NCBI GenBank assembly: GCA_004556395.1
Contig: SFHK01000005.1
Coordinates: forward strand, 1 to 64,000
From: Clostridiales bacterium
GTDB taxonomy: Bacteria > Bacillota > Clostridia > Christensenellales > Aristaeellaceae
Length of the DNA: 64,000 bases
Direction: 5' to 3'
Below are positions 8,206-17,291 of the stretch, piece after piece (position 1 is the first letter of the stretch; the number at the start of each line of letters is the position of its first letter). A model generated the notes under the pieces. It saw only the letters and a list, made by a program, of their open reading frames with translations. It had not been told where the DNA came from and did not search any database. Position numbers and translations under genes: made by a program.

Positions 8206-9732
8206 TCAATCTTCCCTGTCAAACAGCGGCTTATTCGCCGGATACAGCATGCAATACCGCTCGTATCCGCGCCGGTAGGCCTCGCGCGCGGCAGGATCGG
8301 GCGTATAGAAGCGCTCGTCCTCGTGCAGCACGCCGATGGCTTCCTTCAGATCCTTCCAGATACCCGCGCCGACGCCTGCGACCAGCACCGCGCCATACGC
8401 ACCGCCTTCCTTCGCGGCGGACATCGTGTATACCGGCAGCTCGAAAATATCCGCGGCCATCTGCTTCCAGACCTCGCTGGAAGCACCGCCGCCGGACAGG
8501 TAGACCTTCTGCGGCGCGATTTCCGCGCTCATCAGCTCGACCACCTGCTTCAGCGAATACGTGACGCCCTCCATGACCGCGCGCGCCATATCCGCGCGGG
8601 TCGTGCCCAGTGAAAGACCATAGAAGATGCCGCGCGCATTCGGGTCGGGATACGGACAGCGCTCGCCCGTCAGATACGGCGCGAACAGCACGCCGTTTGC
8701 GCCCGCGGGCACATTCTTCACGCGCTCGTCGATGTAGGCGTAGGTGTTTTTGCCCTCCCGCGCCGCGTCGGCCGCGTCCTCGCCCGCCAGCGTTTTCACA
8801 AACCAGCTGAACGCGCCGCCCGCCGTCAGCGTGCAGCCGAAGGCATGCCACAGGCCGGGCTCGTTGTTGCAGAACATCTGAAGGTTTCCCTCAGGGTTCG
8901 CATGGAAGCCGCTCATGCCCATCGAAACATTGCCGCTGGTTCCGATGACCACGCCCAGCACGCCGGGCTCCACCAGCCCCGTGCCCGTGGTCTGAATCAC
9001 CGCGTCGCCGCCGCCCGCGTACACGTTCAGTCCCTCGGGCAGTCCCGTTTCCGCGGCAGCCTCCGCCGTTACGCAGCCCGCGAGCGCGGTCGATTCCACC
9101 GCTTTCGGGAAAATCGCCTTGTCCAGCCCGGCGAGCGCAATCAGTCCGTCGGCCCACACGCGGTTCTTCGTGTCAAAGAAGCCGGTGCCGGACGCTTCGG
9201 ACACGTCGGTCAGCACCCGCCCCGTCAGCCGGAAGCGGATGTAATCCTTCGGGCAGCAGAAAATCTTCATCCGCGCGAAATTCTCCGGCTCCTCGTCGCG
9301 CAGCCAGAGAAGCTTGCCGCCGGTATAGCCGGTGAGCATGCGGTTATTCGTGTAGCGCAAAAGTCCTTCCACGCCGCCCGCGCGCCCGGTAATCCAGTCG
9401 CACTGCTTCTGCGTACGCTGGTCGCACCACAGAATCGCGGGACGAATCACGCGCATTTCAGCATCCAGCGCCACAAGACCGTGCATCTGGCCGGAGAACG
9501 ACACGCCGCAAATGTCCTTCGCGTCCGCGCCCGCCTTCGCCAGCACGGCTCGAATGCCGTCCGCCGCACCGCGCCACCAGTCCTCCGGGTTCTGCTCCGC
9601 CCAGCCGGGACGGGGCGTGGAAAGCGGATACTCCCGTGTCGCCGAGGCGATCACCCGCCCCGTCTCGTCGGCAAGCAGGCACTTCGCGCCGGACGTTCCA
9701 ATGTCAAGACCGATCAGCATCCTCCTGGTCAT
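8206..9732 (-). CDS. xylB: Xylulokinase (FGGY family)
   Basis: A 508-residue FGGY carbohydrate kinase that phosphorylates D-xylulose with ATP to xylulose 5-phosphate for the pentose phosphate pathway. Signatures are LIGLDIGTSGAK at the N terminus (ATP phosphate loop), GWAEQNPEDWW, GVSFSGQMHGLV typical of xylulokinases, and YLSGGGASSEVWKQMAADI near the C terminus. Length fits XylB. It overlaps the end of plsY by 29 bases and ends the L,D-transpeptidase-der-plsY operon, an odd place for a catabolic kinase since no xylose isomerase or transporter is adjacent. AGGAGG lies seven bases before the chosen ATG. A related sugar substrate cannot be excluded. Confidence 0.88.
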   Translation of the reverse strand: MTRRMLIGLDIGTSGAKCLLADETGRVIASATREYPLSTPRPGWAEQNPEDWWRGAADGIRAVLAKAGADAKDICGVSFSGQMHGLVALDAEMRVIRPAILWCDQRTQKQCDWITGRAGGVEGLLRYTNNRMLTGYTGGKLLWLRDEEPENFARMKIFCCPKDYIRFRLTGRVLTDVSEASGTGFFDTKNRVWADGLIALAGLDKAIFPKAVESTALAGCVTAEAAAETGLPEGLNVYAGGGDAVIQTTGTGLVEPGVLGVVIGTSGNVSMGMSGFHANPEGNLQMFCNNEPGLWHAFGCTLTAGGAFSWFVKTLAGEDAADAAREGKNTYAYIDERVKNVPAGANGVLFAPYLTGERCPYPDPNARGIFYGLSLGTTRADMARAVMEGVTYSLKQVVELMSAEIAPQKVYLSGGGASSEVWKQMAADIFELPVYTMSAAKEGGAYGAVLVAGVGAGIWKDLKEAIGVLHEDERFYTPDPAAREAYRRGYERYCMLYPANKPLFDRED

Positions 9733-10384
9733 GTTTCTTCCTCCTGTTTCTGAGCGCCTTCGTCATTTTTCGGGAAACCTGCGTGATTTTTCTGGAGTCG
9801 AGCCGGTTTTCGTTGCCCTCGGCCAGCCGCTTCATATTCGCGCGGTGCGAAAACAGCGCAAGCGCGCAGGTAACGATCGCCGCGCCGGTCGCGACCCAGC
9901 TCTTGTGGAATACGAACACGAGCCCGACATACGCGCACGCCGAAAGAATCGACGCAAGCGACATATAGCCGGAAATCAGCAGCACAACCACCTGAATGCC
10001 CAGCAGCACCAGTGCGATGCGCCAGTCGACCACCAGAATATAGCCGAACGAGGTGCTCATGCCCTTGCCGCCGCGGAAGCGGAACAGCGCCGGCCAGTTG
10101 TGCCCGAGAATCGCGCAGATGCCGCCGATATGCATGCCCAGCTCGCCGCCGATCCACCGGCCGATCAGCGCGCCGAGCACGCCCTTGAGCGCGTCCCCGG
10201 CAAAGGTCAGAAAGCTCGGCACCCAGCCCAGCGTGCGCATGACGTTGGTCATGCCGGCGTTGCCGCTGCCGTAGTTGCGAATGTCAATTCTGCCATACAG
10301 CTTCGAAACGATTACGCCCGTTGAAACACAGCCCAGCGCATAGCCGATCACCGCGCAAAGCGCGTAAAGCAGCACCTGCTTCAT
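9704..10384 (-). CDS. plsY: Acyl-phosphate:glycerol-3-phosphate acyltransferase
   Basis: A 226-residue inner-membrane enzyme that transfers an acyl group from acyl-phosphate to glycerol 3-phosphate, the first step of phospholipid synthesis. It has five or more hydrophobic helices and the three PlsY motifs: GSGNAGMTNVMRTLG, FRGGKGMSTSFG and HRANMKRLAEGNENR. The C-terminal tail is Lys/Arg-rich and longer than usual, and it overlaps xylB. Its ATG joins the TAA of der directly. Confidence 0.95.
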   Translation of the reverse strand: MKQVLLYALCAVIGYALGCVSTGVIVSKLYGRIDIRNYGSGNAGMTNVMRTLGWVPSFLTFAGDALKGVLGALIGRWIGGELGMHIGGICAILGHNWPALFRFRGGKGMSTSFGYILVVDWRIALVLLGIQVVVLLISGYMSLASILSACAYVGLVFVFHKSWVATGAAIVTCALALFSHRANMKRLAEGNENRLDSRKITQVSRKMTKALRNRRKKHDQEDADRS

Positions 10385-11713
10385 TTATTCCTCCTTCTGT
10401 TCCCGCTCACGCAGAACAAAACGAATCGGCGTTCCATCGAACCCGAAGGCCTTGCGGAACTGGTTTTCCAGATACCGTTCATACGAGAAGTGCAAAAGCT
10501 CCTTGTCGTTGACGAACAGAACGAACGTGGGCGGCTTGGTAGCCTGCTGCGTGCCGTAATAGATGCGCAGCCTGCGGCCCGATGTGGCCGGCGGCTGAAG
10601 CGCCGTCTGCGCGTCAGTCAGGATGTCGTTCAGAAGGCCGGTCGTCACGCGCCGCGAAGCCTGCTCGTTCACACTGCGAACCGTGTCCAGCACCTTGTTC
10701 ACGCGCTGGCCGGTCTTTGCGGAAATGAAGATCACCGGCGCGTACGCCATGAAGCGCAGCTTCTCGCGCACTTCCTTCACGTACTTTTCGAGCGTGCCGG
10801 TCTCCTTTTCCTTCGCGTCCCACTTGTTCACGACGATCACGGCCGCCTTGCCCTGCTCGTCGATGTAGCCGGCAATCTTGCTGTCCTGCTCGCTCACGCC
10901 CTCGGTCGCGTCGATCAGAAGCAGCGCGACGTCGCAGCGGTCGATGGCCGCCAGCGAACGCACGACGGAGAAGCGTTCCAGCGACTGATATTCGATGGCG
11001 CGCTTCCTGCGAATGCCCGCGGTGTCGATGATGATAAACTCGTCGTCTCCATCCTTGAAGCGGGTATCAATCGCGTCGCGCGTCGTGCCCGCGATGTCGG
11101 AGACCATCACGCGCTCCTCGCCCAGGATGCGGTTCACCAGCGACGACTTGCCCACGTTGGGCTTGCCGACGACGGCGATGGAGATGGTGTTCGTCTCTTC
11201 TTCCTCTTCGCTCTCCTCCGGAAAATGCGCGACAATCAGATCCAGCAGGTCGCCCAGATTCAGAAGGTTCACCGAGGAAATGCCAATCGGGTCGCCGATG
11301 CCCAGCTGATAGAAGTCGTAAATGCCGTCCATCATGCGGATGTTGTCAATCTTGTTGACGACCAGTATGACCGGCTTGCCCGAGCGCCGCAGCATGTCCG
11401 CGACGGTTTCGTCGTCAGCGGTCAGTCCCTGCTTGCCGTCCACAAAAAAAAGAATCACGTCGCAGGTTTCAATGGCGATTTCCGCCTGCCTGCGCATCTG
11501 CTTCAGCAGCGGATCGTCGCTCATCGGATCGATGCCGCCGGTATCGATCAGCGTAAACTTGTGGTTCAGCCACTCACAGTCGGCGTACACGCGGTCGCGC
11601 GTTACGCCGGGGGTATCCTCTACGATGGCGATGCGCTTGCCCGACATCTTATTAAAGAACGTACTCTTGCCCACGTTGGGGCGGCCAACAATTGCGACCA
11701 ACGGTCGTGCCAT
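10385..11713 (-). CDS. der: Ribosome biogenesis GTPase Der (EngA)
   Basis: A 442-residue protein with two tandem GTPase domains and a C-terminal KH-like domain. G1 motifs are GRPNVGKST (domain 1) and GKPNVGKSS (domain 2); G3 motifs DTGG and DTAG; G4 motifs NKID and NKWD. It acts in maturation of the 50S ribosomal subunit. The ATG at 11713 is preferred over one six bases upstream because GGAGG then has normal spacing. The der-plsY order recurs in many Firmicutes. Confidence 0.97.
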   Translation of the reverse strand: MARPLVAIVGRPNVGKSTFFNKMSGKRIAIVEDTPGVTRDRVYADCEWLNHKFTLIDTGGIDPMSDDPLLKQMRRQAEIAIETCDVILFFVDGKQGLTADDETVADMLRRSGKPVILVVNKIDNIRMMDGIYDFYQLGIGDPIGISSVNLLNLGDLLDLIVAHFPEESEEEEETNTISIAVVGKPNVGKSSLVNRILGEERVMVSDIAGTTRDAIDTRFKDGDDEFIIIDTAGIRRKRAIEYQSLERFSVVRSLAAIDRCDVALLLIDATEGVSEQDSKIAGYIDEQGKAAVIVVNKWDAKEKETGTLEKYVKEVREKLRFMAYAPVIFISAKTGQRVNKVLDTVRSVNEQASRRVTTGLLNDILTDAQTALQPPATSGRRLRIYYGTQQATKPPTFVLFVNDKELLHFSYERYLENQFRKAFGFDGTPIRFVLREREQKEE

Positions 11714-11752
11714 ATTCATATCCTCCTGAAGCCGCCCGCGGGCGGCACATAT

Positions 11753-13069
11753 TCAAATCTCTGCAAACCGGACAATCGCGTCCAGAAACTCGTCTCCCCT
11801 GCGCCCGACCGGCACAATCGGCCGTTCCAGCGCCGCCTCCGCCTCGGTGAGCAGCAGGTTGTCCAGAAAGCGCTTGTCCTCCGAGCGAATCATGCACTCG
11901 GTAATCAGGATTGCCTCCGACGGCCTGTCCTTCATCTGGGCAACCAGATCGCCGCCCGTCACAAGCCCCGCGACGGTGACGGTCTCGCCAAAGTAATGGT
12001 TCGTAATCGCGTATACCTTTATCTCCACGCCCGTCACCGGATGCGCGTCCAGCAGGTTCTTCAGAATCGGCTGCGCCGACACGCCCGTGGCAATGGCGAT
12101 GGAGTGACGCGGCTTCACCTCGCGCCTGAGCCTCGCGGGAAGCTCCATGTACGCGTCCTCAAACTCGGTGATCAGCTGGCGGCAAAGACCGATGCCGTTG
12201 TCGATCTGCTCGTAATCCTCGTAGGCCTCGTCCTCCGGAAGCGGCATTTCCGCCTTCAGATACAATTCGTCCGAGGGGAACACGAACCGCGTGCCATATT
12301 CCCGAAGCATCTTCTCGCGAACGCGCTCCGCCTGCCGAAGCACCGTGCGCGCCGACTCCCGGTCGAACATGCGGATGCTTTCCAGCCCTTCCCGGTGTCC
12401 GGTCAGACCCACGGGCACCAGCGCGAGCGAACGGCACGCCGGATACAATCCCATCAGGTCGCTCATCGTCCGTTCCAGCGCTTCGCCGCAGTTCAGCTCC
12501 GGGCAGAGCACCGCCTGTGCGTGGAAGCTGACGCCGCCCGCCGCGAGCTTTTCCAGCTGCTCCATGATATTGCCGCCGCGCGGATTGCCCAGCAGCTTTT
12601 TGCGCAGCTCCGGCTCCGTCGCGTGCACCGAAATATACAGCGGAGACGCGTGCCTGCGGATGATGCGGTCGAGCTCGCGCGGACCGACGTTCGTCATCGT
12701 GACAAAGTTGCCCATCATCAGCGACAGCCGCCAGTCGTCGTCCTTCACGCGCATGCTGTCGCGCGCGCAGGCGGGCAACTGATCCACAAAGCAGAACAGG
12801 CATTTGTTCAGGCACAGGCGCAGACCATCCAGCATATCGTTCTCAAACGCCAGCCCGAGCGGCTCGTAGTCGTCCTTCTCAAAATCGTACTCCGTCTGCA
12901 CGCCGTCGCGCTCAATCAGAAGCACGATGTGGTCGCTGCACGACAGCGCCTGATAATCGATCCAGTCGAGAAGTCGTTCCCCGTTCATCTTCAGAAGAAC
13001 GTCGCCCTGCCTGATCCCCAGTTGGTCGGCTATGCTCCCCTTCTCCACCGACCGAATCACGTGACCCAT
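11753..13069 (-). CDS. PDZ / radical SAM-like DUF512 protein
   Basis: A 438-residue protein with an N-terminal PDZ-like segment (SVEKGSIADQLGIRQGDVLLKMNG), a cysteine cluster CLNKCLFCF (CX3CX2C, the radical SAM iron-sulfur signature) near residue 88, and a C-terminal DUF512 domain. The family is widespread in Clostridia and Cyanobacteria and usually lies next to der, as here. The substrate is not known. ISVHATEPELRKKLLGNP is typical of the family. It lies 12 bases behind the L,D-transpeptidase gene. Confidence 0.9.
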   Translation of the reverse strand: MGHVIRSVEKGSIADQLGIRQGDVLLKMNGERLLDWIDYQALSCSDHIVLLIERDGVQTEYDFEKDDYEPLGLAFENDMLDGLRLCLNKCLFCFVDQLPACARDSMRVKDDDWRLSLMMGNFVTMTNVGPRELDRIIRRHASPLYISVHATEPELRKKLLGNPRGGNIMEQLEKLAAGGVSFHAQAVLCPELNCGEALERTMSDLMGLYPACRSLALVPVGLTGHREGLESIRMFDRESARTVLRQAERVREKMLREYGTRFVFPSDELYLKAEMPLPEDEAYEDYEQIDNGIGLCRQLITEFEDAYMELPARLRREVKPRHSIAIATGVSAQPILKNLLDAHPVTGVEIKVYAITNHYFGETVTVAGLVTGGDLVAQMKDRPSEAILITECMIRSEDKRFLDNLLLTEAEAALERPIVPVGRRGDEFLDAIVRFAEI

Positions 13070-13081
13070 CCGATCCCTCCG

Positions 13082-14578
13082 TCATTTCACCGTTACCGGT
13101 GTGCCTGCCGGGCAGTTGTCGAAAATCCACTTGGCGTTGTCGCGATACAGGCGCACGCACCCGTGCGACGCCTTCCTGCCCAGCTGCTTGATCGTGTTCG
13201 AACGAACGGTTCGATCGTCCTTCGCGGAGTAAATCTCCGAATGGAAGAAGATGCCGCCGTCGATCGTCCACGCGTATTTCGCCCAGCAGTCAAATTCCTT
13301 GAAATACCACCATTCCGTCAGCGGCGCGGTATTCCAGAACTCGCCCTTGGGCGTGGGCGTTTCGTCCTTGCCCGTGGAGCACTTGAACTCCTTGATCTTG
13401 TTGTCGAAGTTGGAACCATTCCATTCATAGACGTACACGCGCTGCTTATTCAGATCGATCGTAATGCGATACTGCGTCACGATGATGTCCGACTTCACGG
13501 CGCTCTCGGAGAACAGCCTGCGCTGCGTCGTCTCGTCGGCGACGCCGGTTTGCTTCAGCCCGTTCAGCTTCTGGAAGTACACAAGGCAGCGCTCCGTGGC
13601 CGGGCCGAAATTGCCGTCCGCCTTGCGCATATAGCCCAGATACACCAGCCTGCGCTGCACGCGCATGGCCTCGGCAGTCTTGTCGCCGCGCTGCGCCGTG
13701 GCCTGATACACGTCGAATGTGCCGCCATGCAGCCATGCGAGCAGCTCCTCCGACGCCACGCCGTCCGGCGCGTACGGAGTCGGCTCCGGCGCGAAGCGGA
13801 TGGTGGGCGTAGGCGTGGGCTGCTTCGTCGCCGCCGGGGCGACAGCCGTTCCGTCCGGCGAAGCCGTCAGCTCCGGCGTAGGCGCGAACGTCGGCGTGGG
13901 CGTAGGCGTCATCCATGCCTTCGTCGCCGCCGGCGTAGGCGTAACGGTCGCCTGCATCAGCTGATAATAGTACGCCTGCGCTTCCTTTACGGCCGTCTCG
14001 GTCTTGTCGCCGAAGCTGCCGTCCGCCGCGCCGTCAAGAAAGCCGTACAGCGCCAGCGCATGCTGAAGCCGCTGCACCTCGTCGCCCTTCACGCTCTTGG
14101 CCAGCGGCGTGGGCGTAGGCTCCGGATTCACAACCGCGTCGTCGGAATACAGCTTCACCAGCGTGTCGTAATCGGCCACGCCGGTCACCGGCAGACCGTT
14201 CACCTTCTGGAAGAAGCGCACAGCGTTGGCCGTGGACTTGCCGTAAATGCCGTCGTACCCGCCGTCCATGTAACCCATCTCAATCAGACGATTCTGAAGC
14301 CGCGCCACATCCTTCGCGCCGTTCGCGTCGGAAATTCCCTCGTACAGCGCGCTCATGTCCACCATCACCGGGGTCGGCGTGGGAGTAGGCGTAGGCGTGG
14401 GTGTCGGACTCGGCGTCGGTGTGGGCGTAGGCGTGGGGCTCGGCGTCGGCGACGGCGTCGGAATCGGCGTCACCGATGCGCTCCCCGCGCTTGCCGGTTC
14501 AGGCGCTTCCGCGGCCGGCCAGAAGCAAATGGCCAGAACCGCCGCCACAATTATCAAAACAGCCAGTACTTTGCGCAT
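13082..14578 (-). CDS. L,D-transpeptidase with peptidoglycan-binding repeats
   Basis: A 498-residue exported protein. Order: signal/membrane anchor (VLAVLIIVAAVLAICFW), a Pro-Thr linker made of PTPTP repeats (~residues 30-75), two peptidoglycan-binding-1 repeats (VARLQNRLIEMGYMDGGYDG; VQRLQHALALYGFLDG), a second Pro/Thr linker, a third repeat (VQRRLVYLGYMRKADGNFG), and a YkuD catalytic domain with SHGCVRLYRDNA, where Cys is the nucleophile. It would make 3-3 cross-links or attach proteins in the cell wall. The open frame extends 63 codons upstream, but promoter and GGAGG place the start at 14578. It heads the operon with DUF512, der, plsY and xylB. Confidence 0.93.
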   Translation of the reverse strand: MRKVLAVLIIVAAVLAICFWPAAEAPEPASAGSASVTPIPTPSPTPSPTPTPTPTPSPTPTPTPTPTPTPVMVDMSALYEGISDANGAKDVARLQNRLIEMGYMDGGYDGIYGKSTANAVRFFQKVNGLPVTGVADYDTLVKLYSDDAVVNPEPTPTPLAKSVKGDEVQRLQHALALYGFLDGAADGSFGDKTETAVKEAQAYYYQLMQATVTPTPAATKAWMTPTPTPTFAPTPELTASPDGTAVAPAATKQPTPTPTIRFAPEPTPYAPDGVASEELLAWLHGGTFDVYQATAQRGDKTAEAMRVQRRLVYLGYMRKADGNFGPATERCLVYFQKLNGLKQTGVADETTQRRLFSESAVKSDIIVTQYRITIDLNKQRVYVYEWNGSNFDNKIKEFKCSTGKDETPTPKGEFWNTAPLTEWWYFKEFDCWAKYAWTIDGGIFFHSEIYSAKDDRTVRSNTIKQLGRKASHGCVRLYRDNAKWIFDNCPAGTPVTVK

Positions 14579-14639
14579 GTATGTATGATCCTCCGCAATC
14601 CCTGCGCCGCCCGCCGCGGCGCACAATATCTCATGTTCA

Positions 14640-14668
14640 AGTATAGCACAATCGCGCTGTTTTGAAAA
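14640..14668 (-). promoter_or_regulatory. Promoter of the L,D-transpeptidase operon
   Basis: Minus strand TTTTCA (14663-14668), 17-base spacer, TATACT (14640-14645). The -35 is weak and the -10 is good. Confidence 0.5.
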
Positions 14669-14770
14669 GCATTTACCGGTAAACATGCGTACGAAACGTA
14701 GACAGGATGCAGAAATGGCCTGCGCATTCATCGTGCGCAGGCCGCTTGCCGCTCCGCAGGGATTCAATTC

Positions 14771-16411
14771 TCATTGCGCGATCGACGCGTCGCCGAGGAC
14801 GTGCGCGCCGCGGTTCAGGGCGTTTTGGACGGTTTCCGGGCGCCGGGTCAGGGTGGGATACAGCGCCTTCAGGCGCTCGTAGGGCTCGCGCTCGGTCTCG
14901 AACCGGTCGGCGCACAGCAGAAGTACGCTGGCTTCGCGGTCGGTATCGCCGGTCATCTGGTAGGCTCGCGCCAGCTTGATGGCCGATTCATAGGTGGTAT
15001 GCCGACTCAACGCCCGATAGTAGTGCTCCACGGCACGGGCGTAGTTGCCTGACTCCATGCAATCGTCACCCAGCAATATGTATCCGGACGCGCTGCCTAT
15101 GCCCAGCTGCGCGAAGGTGCGCTTGCCCGAGGTGGTGGACGTGCTCCACACGCAGAACACGATCACCGTGACCGCGAGCAGCGCCATGGCGATCAGCGAG
15201 CGCAGGTGCCGTTCCAGAAAGGTCTCTCTGCCCTGCCGCGAACGGACATTCGCGCGCGCGTTTCGTGTTCCGCGCGGCGGAACTCTGCGCTGCGGCTGGC
15301 GGCGGCTCGACGCGCCGGAAATCCGCATGGACGCGTTCGAACCGCGCATGCCGTTTCCCCTTCTGGCCGCTGCCGTCCGCACCGGCTTTGACGATTGGCC
15401 GGACGGCTTCACGCGGTTGCTCAGGCGCGCATCCCCCCCGTGAACGCGCTTTCCCAGCGTATTCCCGAAGCGTCTGAACGCCTTTCCTGCCGACTTTGTG
15501 AGCTTCCGCGCCTTTTTCAGCGTTTCTTCTCCCGCGCTTTTCCATTGCGCGGCGCGAATGGAGTGCCCTTCGTTTTCGGATTTTACCGTTCCCGGACGTA
15601 CACTCCGCTTCTCCGGCAGACGCACAACCGGACGCGCGATGCCGTTCCCTGCCCGTTTTTCCGGCAGACGAACGACCGGATTTCCCGAAGCGCGCGGCTT
15701 CTCCCTATCCGCTTTTTCTGCCACCCGACGCTGCTCCGACCGGCTATCCTTCTCTGTAACGCCGCGCCGACCTGATTGACCCGTTTTCTCTGCACGGCTT
15801 CGCCCCGACCGAGCGGCTTCCTTTTCGGCGCGGGCTCTGGCGGACGCTTCGGCCTTTTCCACAAAGCCGGGACGCGCCGCTGTCTTCGTTTCCTCGCGCG
15901 CCCGGTCAAACAGGCTCCACCTTTCAGCTTTCTCCGTCTTCGCGTTCTCACGCTTTCGATCGGAAGGATCTCTCCCGGAAGAGCCCTCCGCCTTTCGGCT
16001 GAAAGCGCCCCTCTCCGAAGCGACGCCCTCGCGCGCCCGGTCGGATTGGCTTTTCTCCGAGGACGCTCCCGTCTTCGCGCCGTCGCGCAGACGGCCGGAA
16101 AGCCCTTCCGTCGAAGAAACATCCTCGCGCAGCCGTTCGGATGCTCTTCCCGTTTCCGCGTCTTCACGCGGCCGTTCGGAAAAGCTTCTCTTCGAAGAGG
16201 TCTCCGGCCATTCGGAATACTTCCGCTCCTTCGCTTTTTCGCGCGGCAGGTCAAACAGGCTGCGTCCCTCGTCATCCGAACGCCGCCCGCGCAGGCGCGC
16301 GTCGCGTTCGTTCAGGAAGCGCAGATCCGCGGGATAGACGAGACGCGTCCTGCAATACATGCATCGCTTCCCGTGTGCAAGGTCTCGCCATCCGCACCGT
16401 ACGCAAAACAC
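14771..16411 (-). CDS. Zinc-ribbon, Arg-rich disordered membrane protein with TPR-like end
   Basis: I do not recognise the 546-residue protein as a whole. It starts at a GTG behind GGAGGGGGGTG. Residues 1-22 form a zinc ribbon (C3, C6, C17, C20). Residues ~40-400 are low-complexity, dominated by Arg, Glu, Ser, Ala and Lys, with imperfect repeats such as SERLREDV and SDRAREGV. A single membrane helix follows (SLIAMALLAVTVIVFCVW), then an extracytoplasmic helical part resembling TPR units (YARAVEHYYRALSRHTTYESAIKLARAYQM). The charged part faces the cytoplasm and could bind nucleic acid or ribosomes, but this is inference. It is the last gene of the operon that starts at 22028. Confidence 0.7.
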   Translation of the reverse strand: MFCVRCGWRDLAHGKRCMYCRTRLVYPADLRFLNERDARLRGRRSDDEGRSLFDLPREKAKERKYSEWPETSSKRSFSERPREDAETGRASERLREDVSSTEGLSGRLRDGAKTGASSEKSQSDRAREGVASERGAFSRKAEGSSGRDPSDRKRENAKTEKAERWSLFDRAREETKTAARPGFVEKAEASARARAEKEAARSGRSRAEKTGQSGRRGVTEKDSRSEQRRVAEKADREKPRASGNPVVRLPEKRAGNGIARPVVRLPEKRSVRPGTVKSENEGHSIRAAQWKSAGEETLKKARKLTKSAGKAFRRFGNTLGKRVHGGDARLSNRVKPSGQSSKPVRTAAARRGNGMRGSNASMRISGASSRRQPQRRVPPRGTRNARANVRSRQGRETFLERHLRSLIAMALLAVTVIVFCVWSTSTTSGKRTFAQLGIGSASGYILLGDDCMESGNYARAVEHYYRALSRHTTYESAIKLARAYQMTGDTDREASVLLLCADRFETEREPYERLKALYPTLTRRPETVQNALNRGAHVLGDASIAQ

Positions 16412-16448
16412 GTTCTCACCCCCCTCCGCGCGCGTTTGTCTGATGGTT

Positions 16449-17279
16449 TTATACGCCCTTCAGCGTCTCATAATACGGGTCGCCGGAAAAATCTCTTTCG
16501 CCGTCCACCGTGCCGCCCAGCATCTCAATGGCGTTGCGCACCTCGAGATAGTCCAGATAGTTGATGTCCGGCTGCTTCAGGCTCTCGTACAGCGGCTCCA
16601 GCGCGCGGTCATCTCCCAGCTTGCCGAGCAGCGAAGCGTACATCGCCAACTTCTCCGGATGCGCGTCGAACGCCGCCATCAGCGACGTGAAAATGCGCTC
16701 GTCGCCGGGGAAATTGCACAGCACGTCCAGATACGTCTCTCTGGCCTCATCGGAAACCTCGTCGATGCGTGAAAGAATGTCCGGCACGCAGGCGTCCCCG
16801 ATATTCTGAAGCAGCTCGGCCGCCACGTCCGCGACCTCGTCCTCGCCCTCGCGGCGATCGATAATCGCAAAGCACGTCTCCATCGGCGCCTCGCCGCAGT
16901 CGATCTCCTTGAGCAGGTTGAGCGCCGTCACGCGCAGACCCTTGGGATTGTCCGGGTCAGCCGCCGCGCGAATCAGCGGACGCACGCTCTTCTGCCCCAG
17001 ATCGGTAATCCGCTCCAGAAGCACGTCCGGCACGGGCACGCCCGCCGCCTCATACTCGGCGACCCAGTTCACCAGCATCGGCGCGTCGTCGTATTTCTGG
17101 AAGTATTCCTCCGGCTTCTCGCCGCCTAAAAACGCCGCCGGAGAGGACAGCCAGTGCATGTATACGTCCGGCATCGCGTCCTCCATCTGCTCGATGTTGG
17201 CAAATCGACCCTTGTTCATCTGCATCCACTTTTCGCAGTACGCCGCGAAATTCGCGTCGAAATCCAGAATATCGTACAT
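16449..17279 (-). CDS. HEAT-repeat-like protein
   Basis: A 276-residue soluble all-helical protein without catalytic signatures. Helical pairs such as VRPLIRAAADPDNPKGLRV, VAAELLQNIGDACVPDILS and LYESLKQPDINYLDYLEVR resemble HEAT repeats, which act as protein-binding scaffolds. It lies 12 bases behind the TPR gene, so the two scaffold proteins are probably made together. The specific role is unknown. Confidence 0.75.
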   Translation of the reverse strand: MYDILDFDANFAAYCEKWMQMNKGRFANIEQMEDAMPDVYMHWLSSPAAFLGGEKPEEYFQKYDDAPMLVNWVAEYEAAGVPVPDVLLERITDLGQKSVRPLIRAAADPDNPKGLRVTALNLLKEIDCGEAPMETCFAIIDRREGEDEVADVAAELLQNIGDACVPDILSRIDEVSDEARETYLDVLCNFPGDERIFTSLMAAFDAHPEKLAMYASLLGKLGDDRALEPLYESLKQPDINYLDYLEVRNAIEMLGGTVDGERDFSGDPYYETLKGV

Positions 17280-17291
17280 TTTTCGTCTCCC

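Noticed and set aside
14355..14470. Short repeats (GGCGTNGGNGT) that could be taken for a DNA repeat array or CRISPR
   Set aside because: They are the codons of the Pro-Thr linker in the L,D-transpeptidase; no spacers and in frame with the gene.
10490..14665. A 1391-codon open frame on the plus strand, and similar long frames at 27939-31361 and 32235-34862
   Set aside because: They are antisense shadows of real minus-strand genes in GC-rich DNA; their translations are Arg/His/Gln-rich without domains.
13082..14767. Longer start of the L,D-transpeptidase at 14767
   Set aside because: The extra 63 residues are not like a signal peptide and would cover the promoter; the ATG at 14578 begins a normal membrane anchor.
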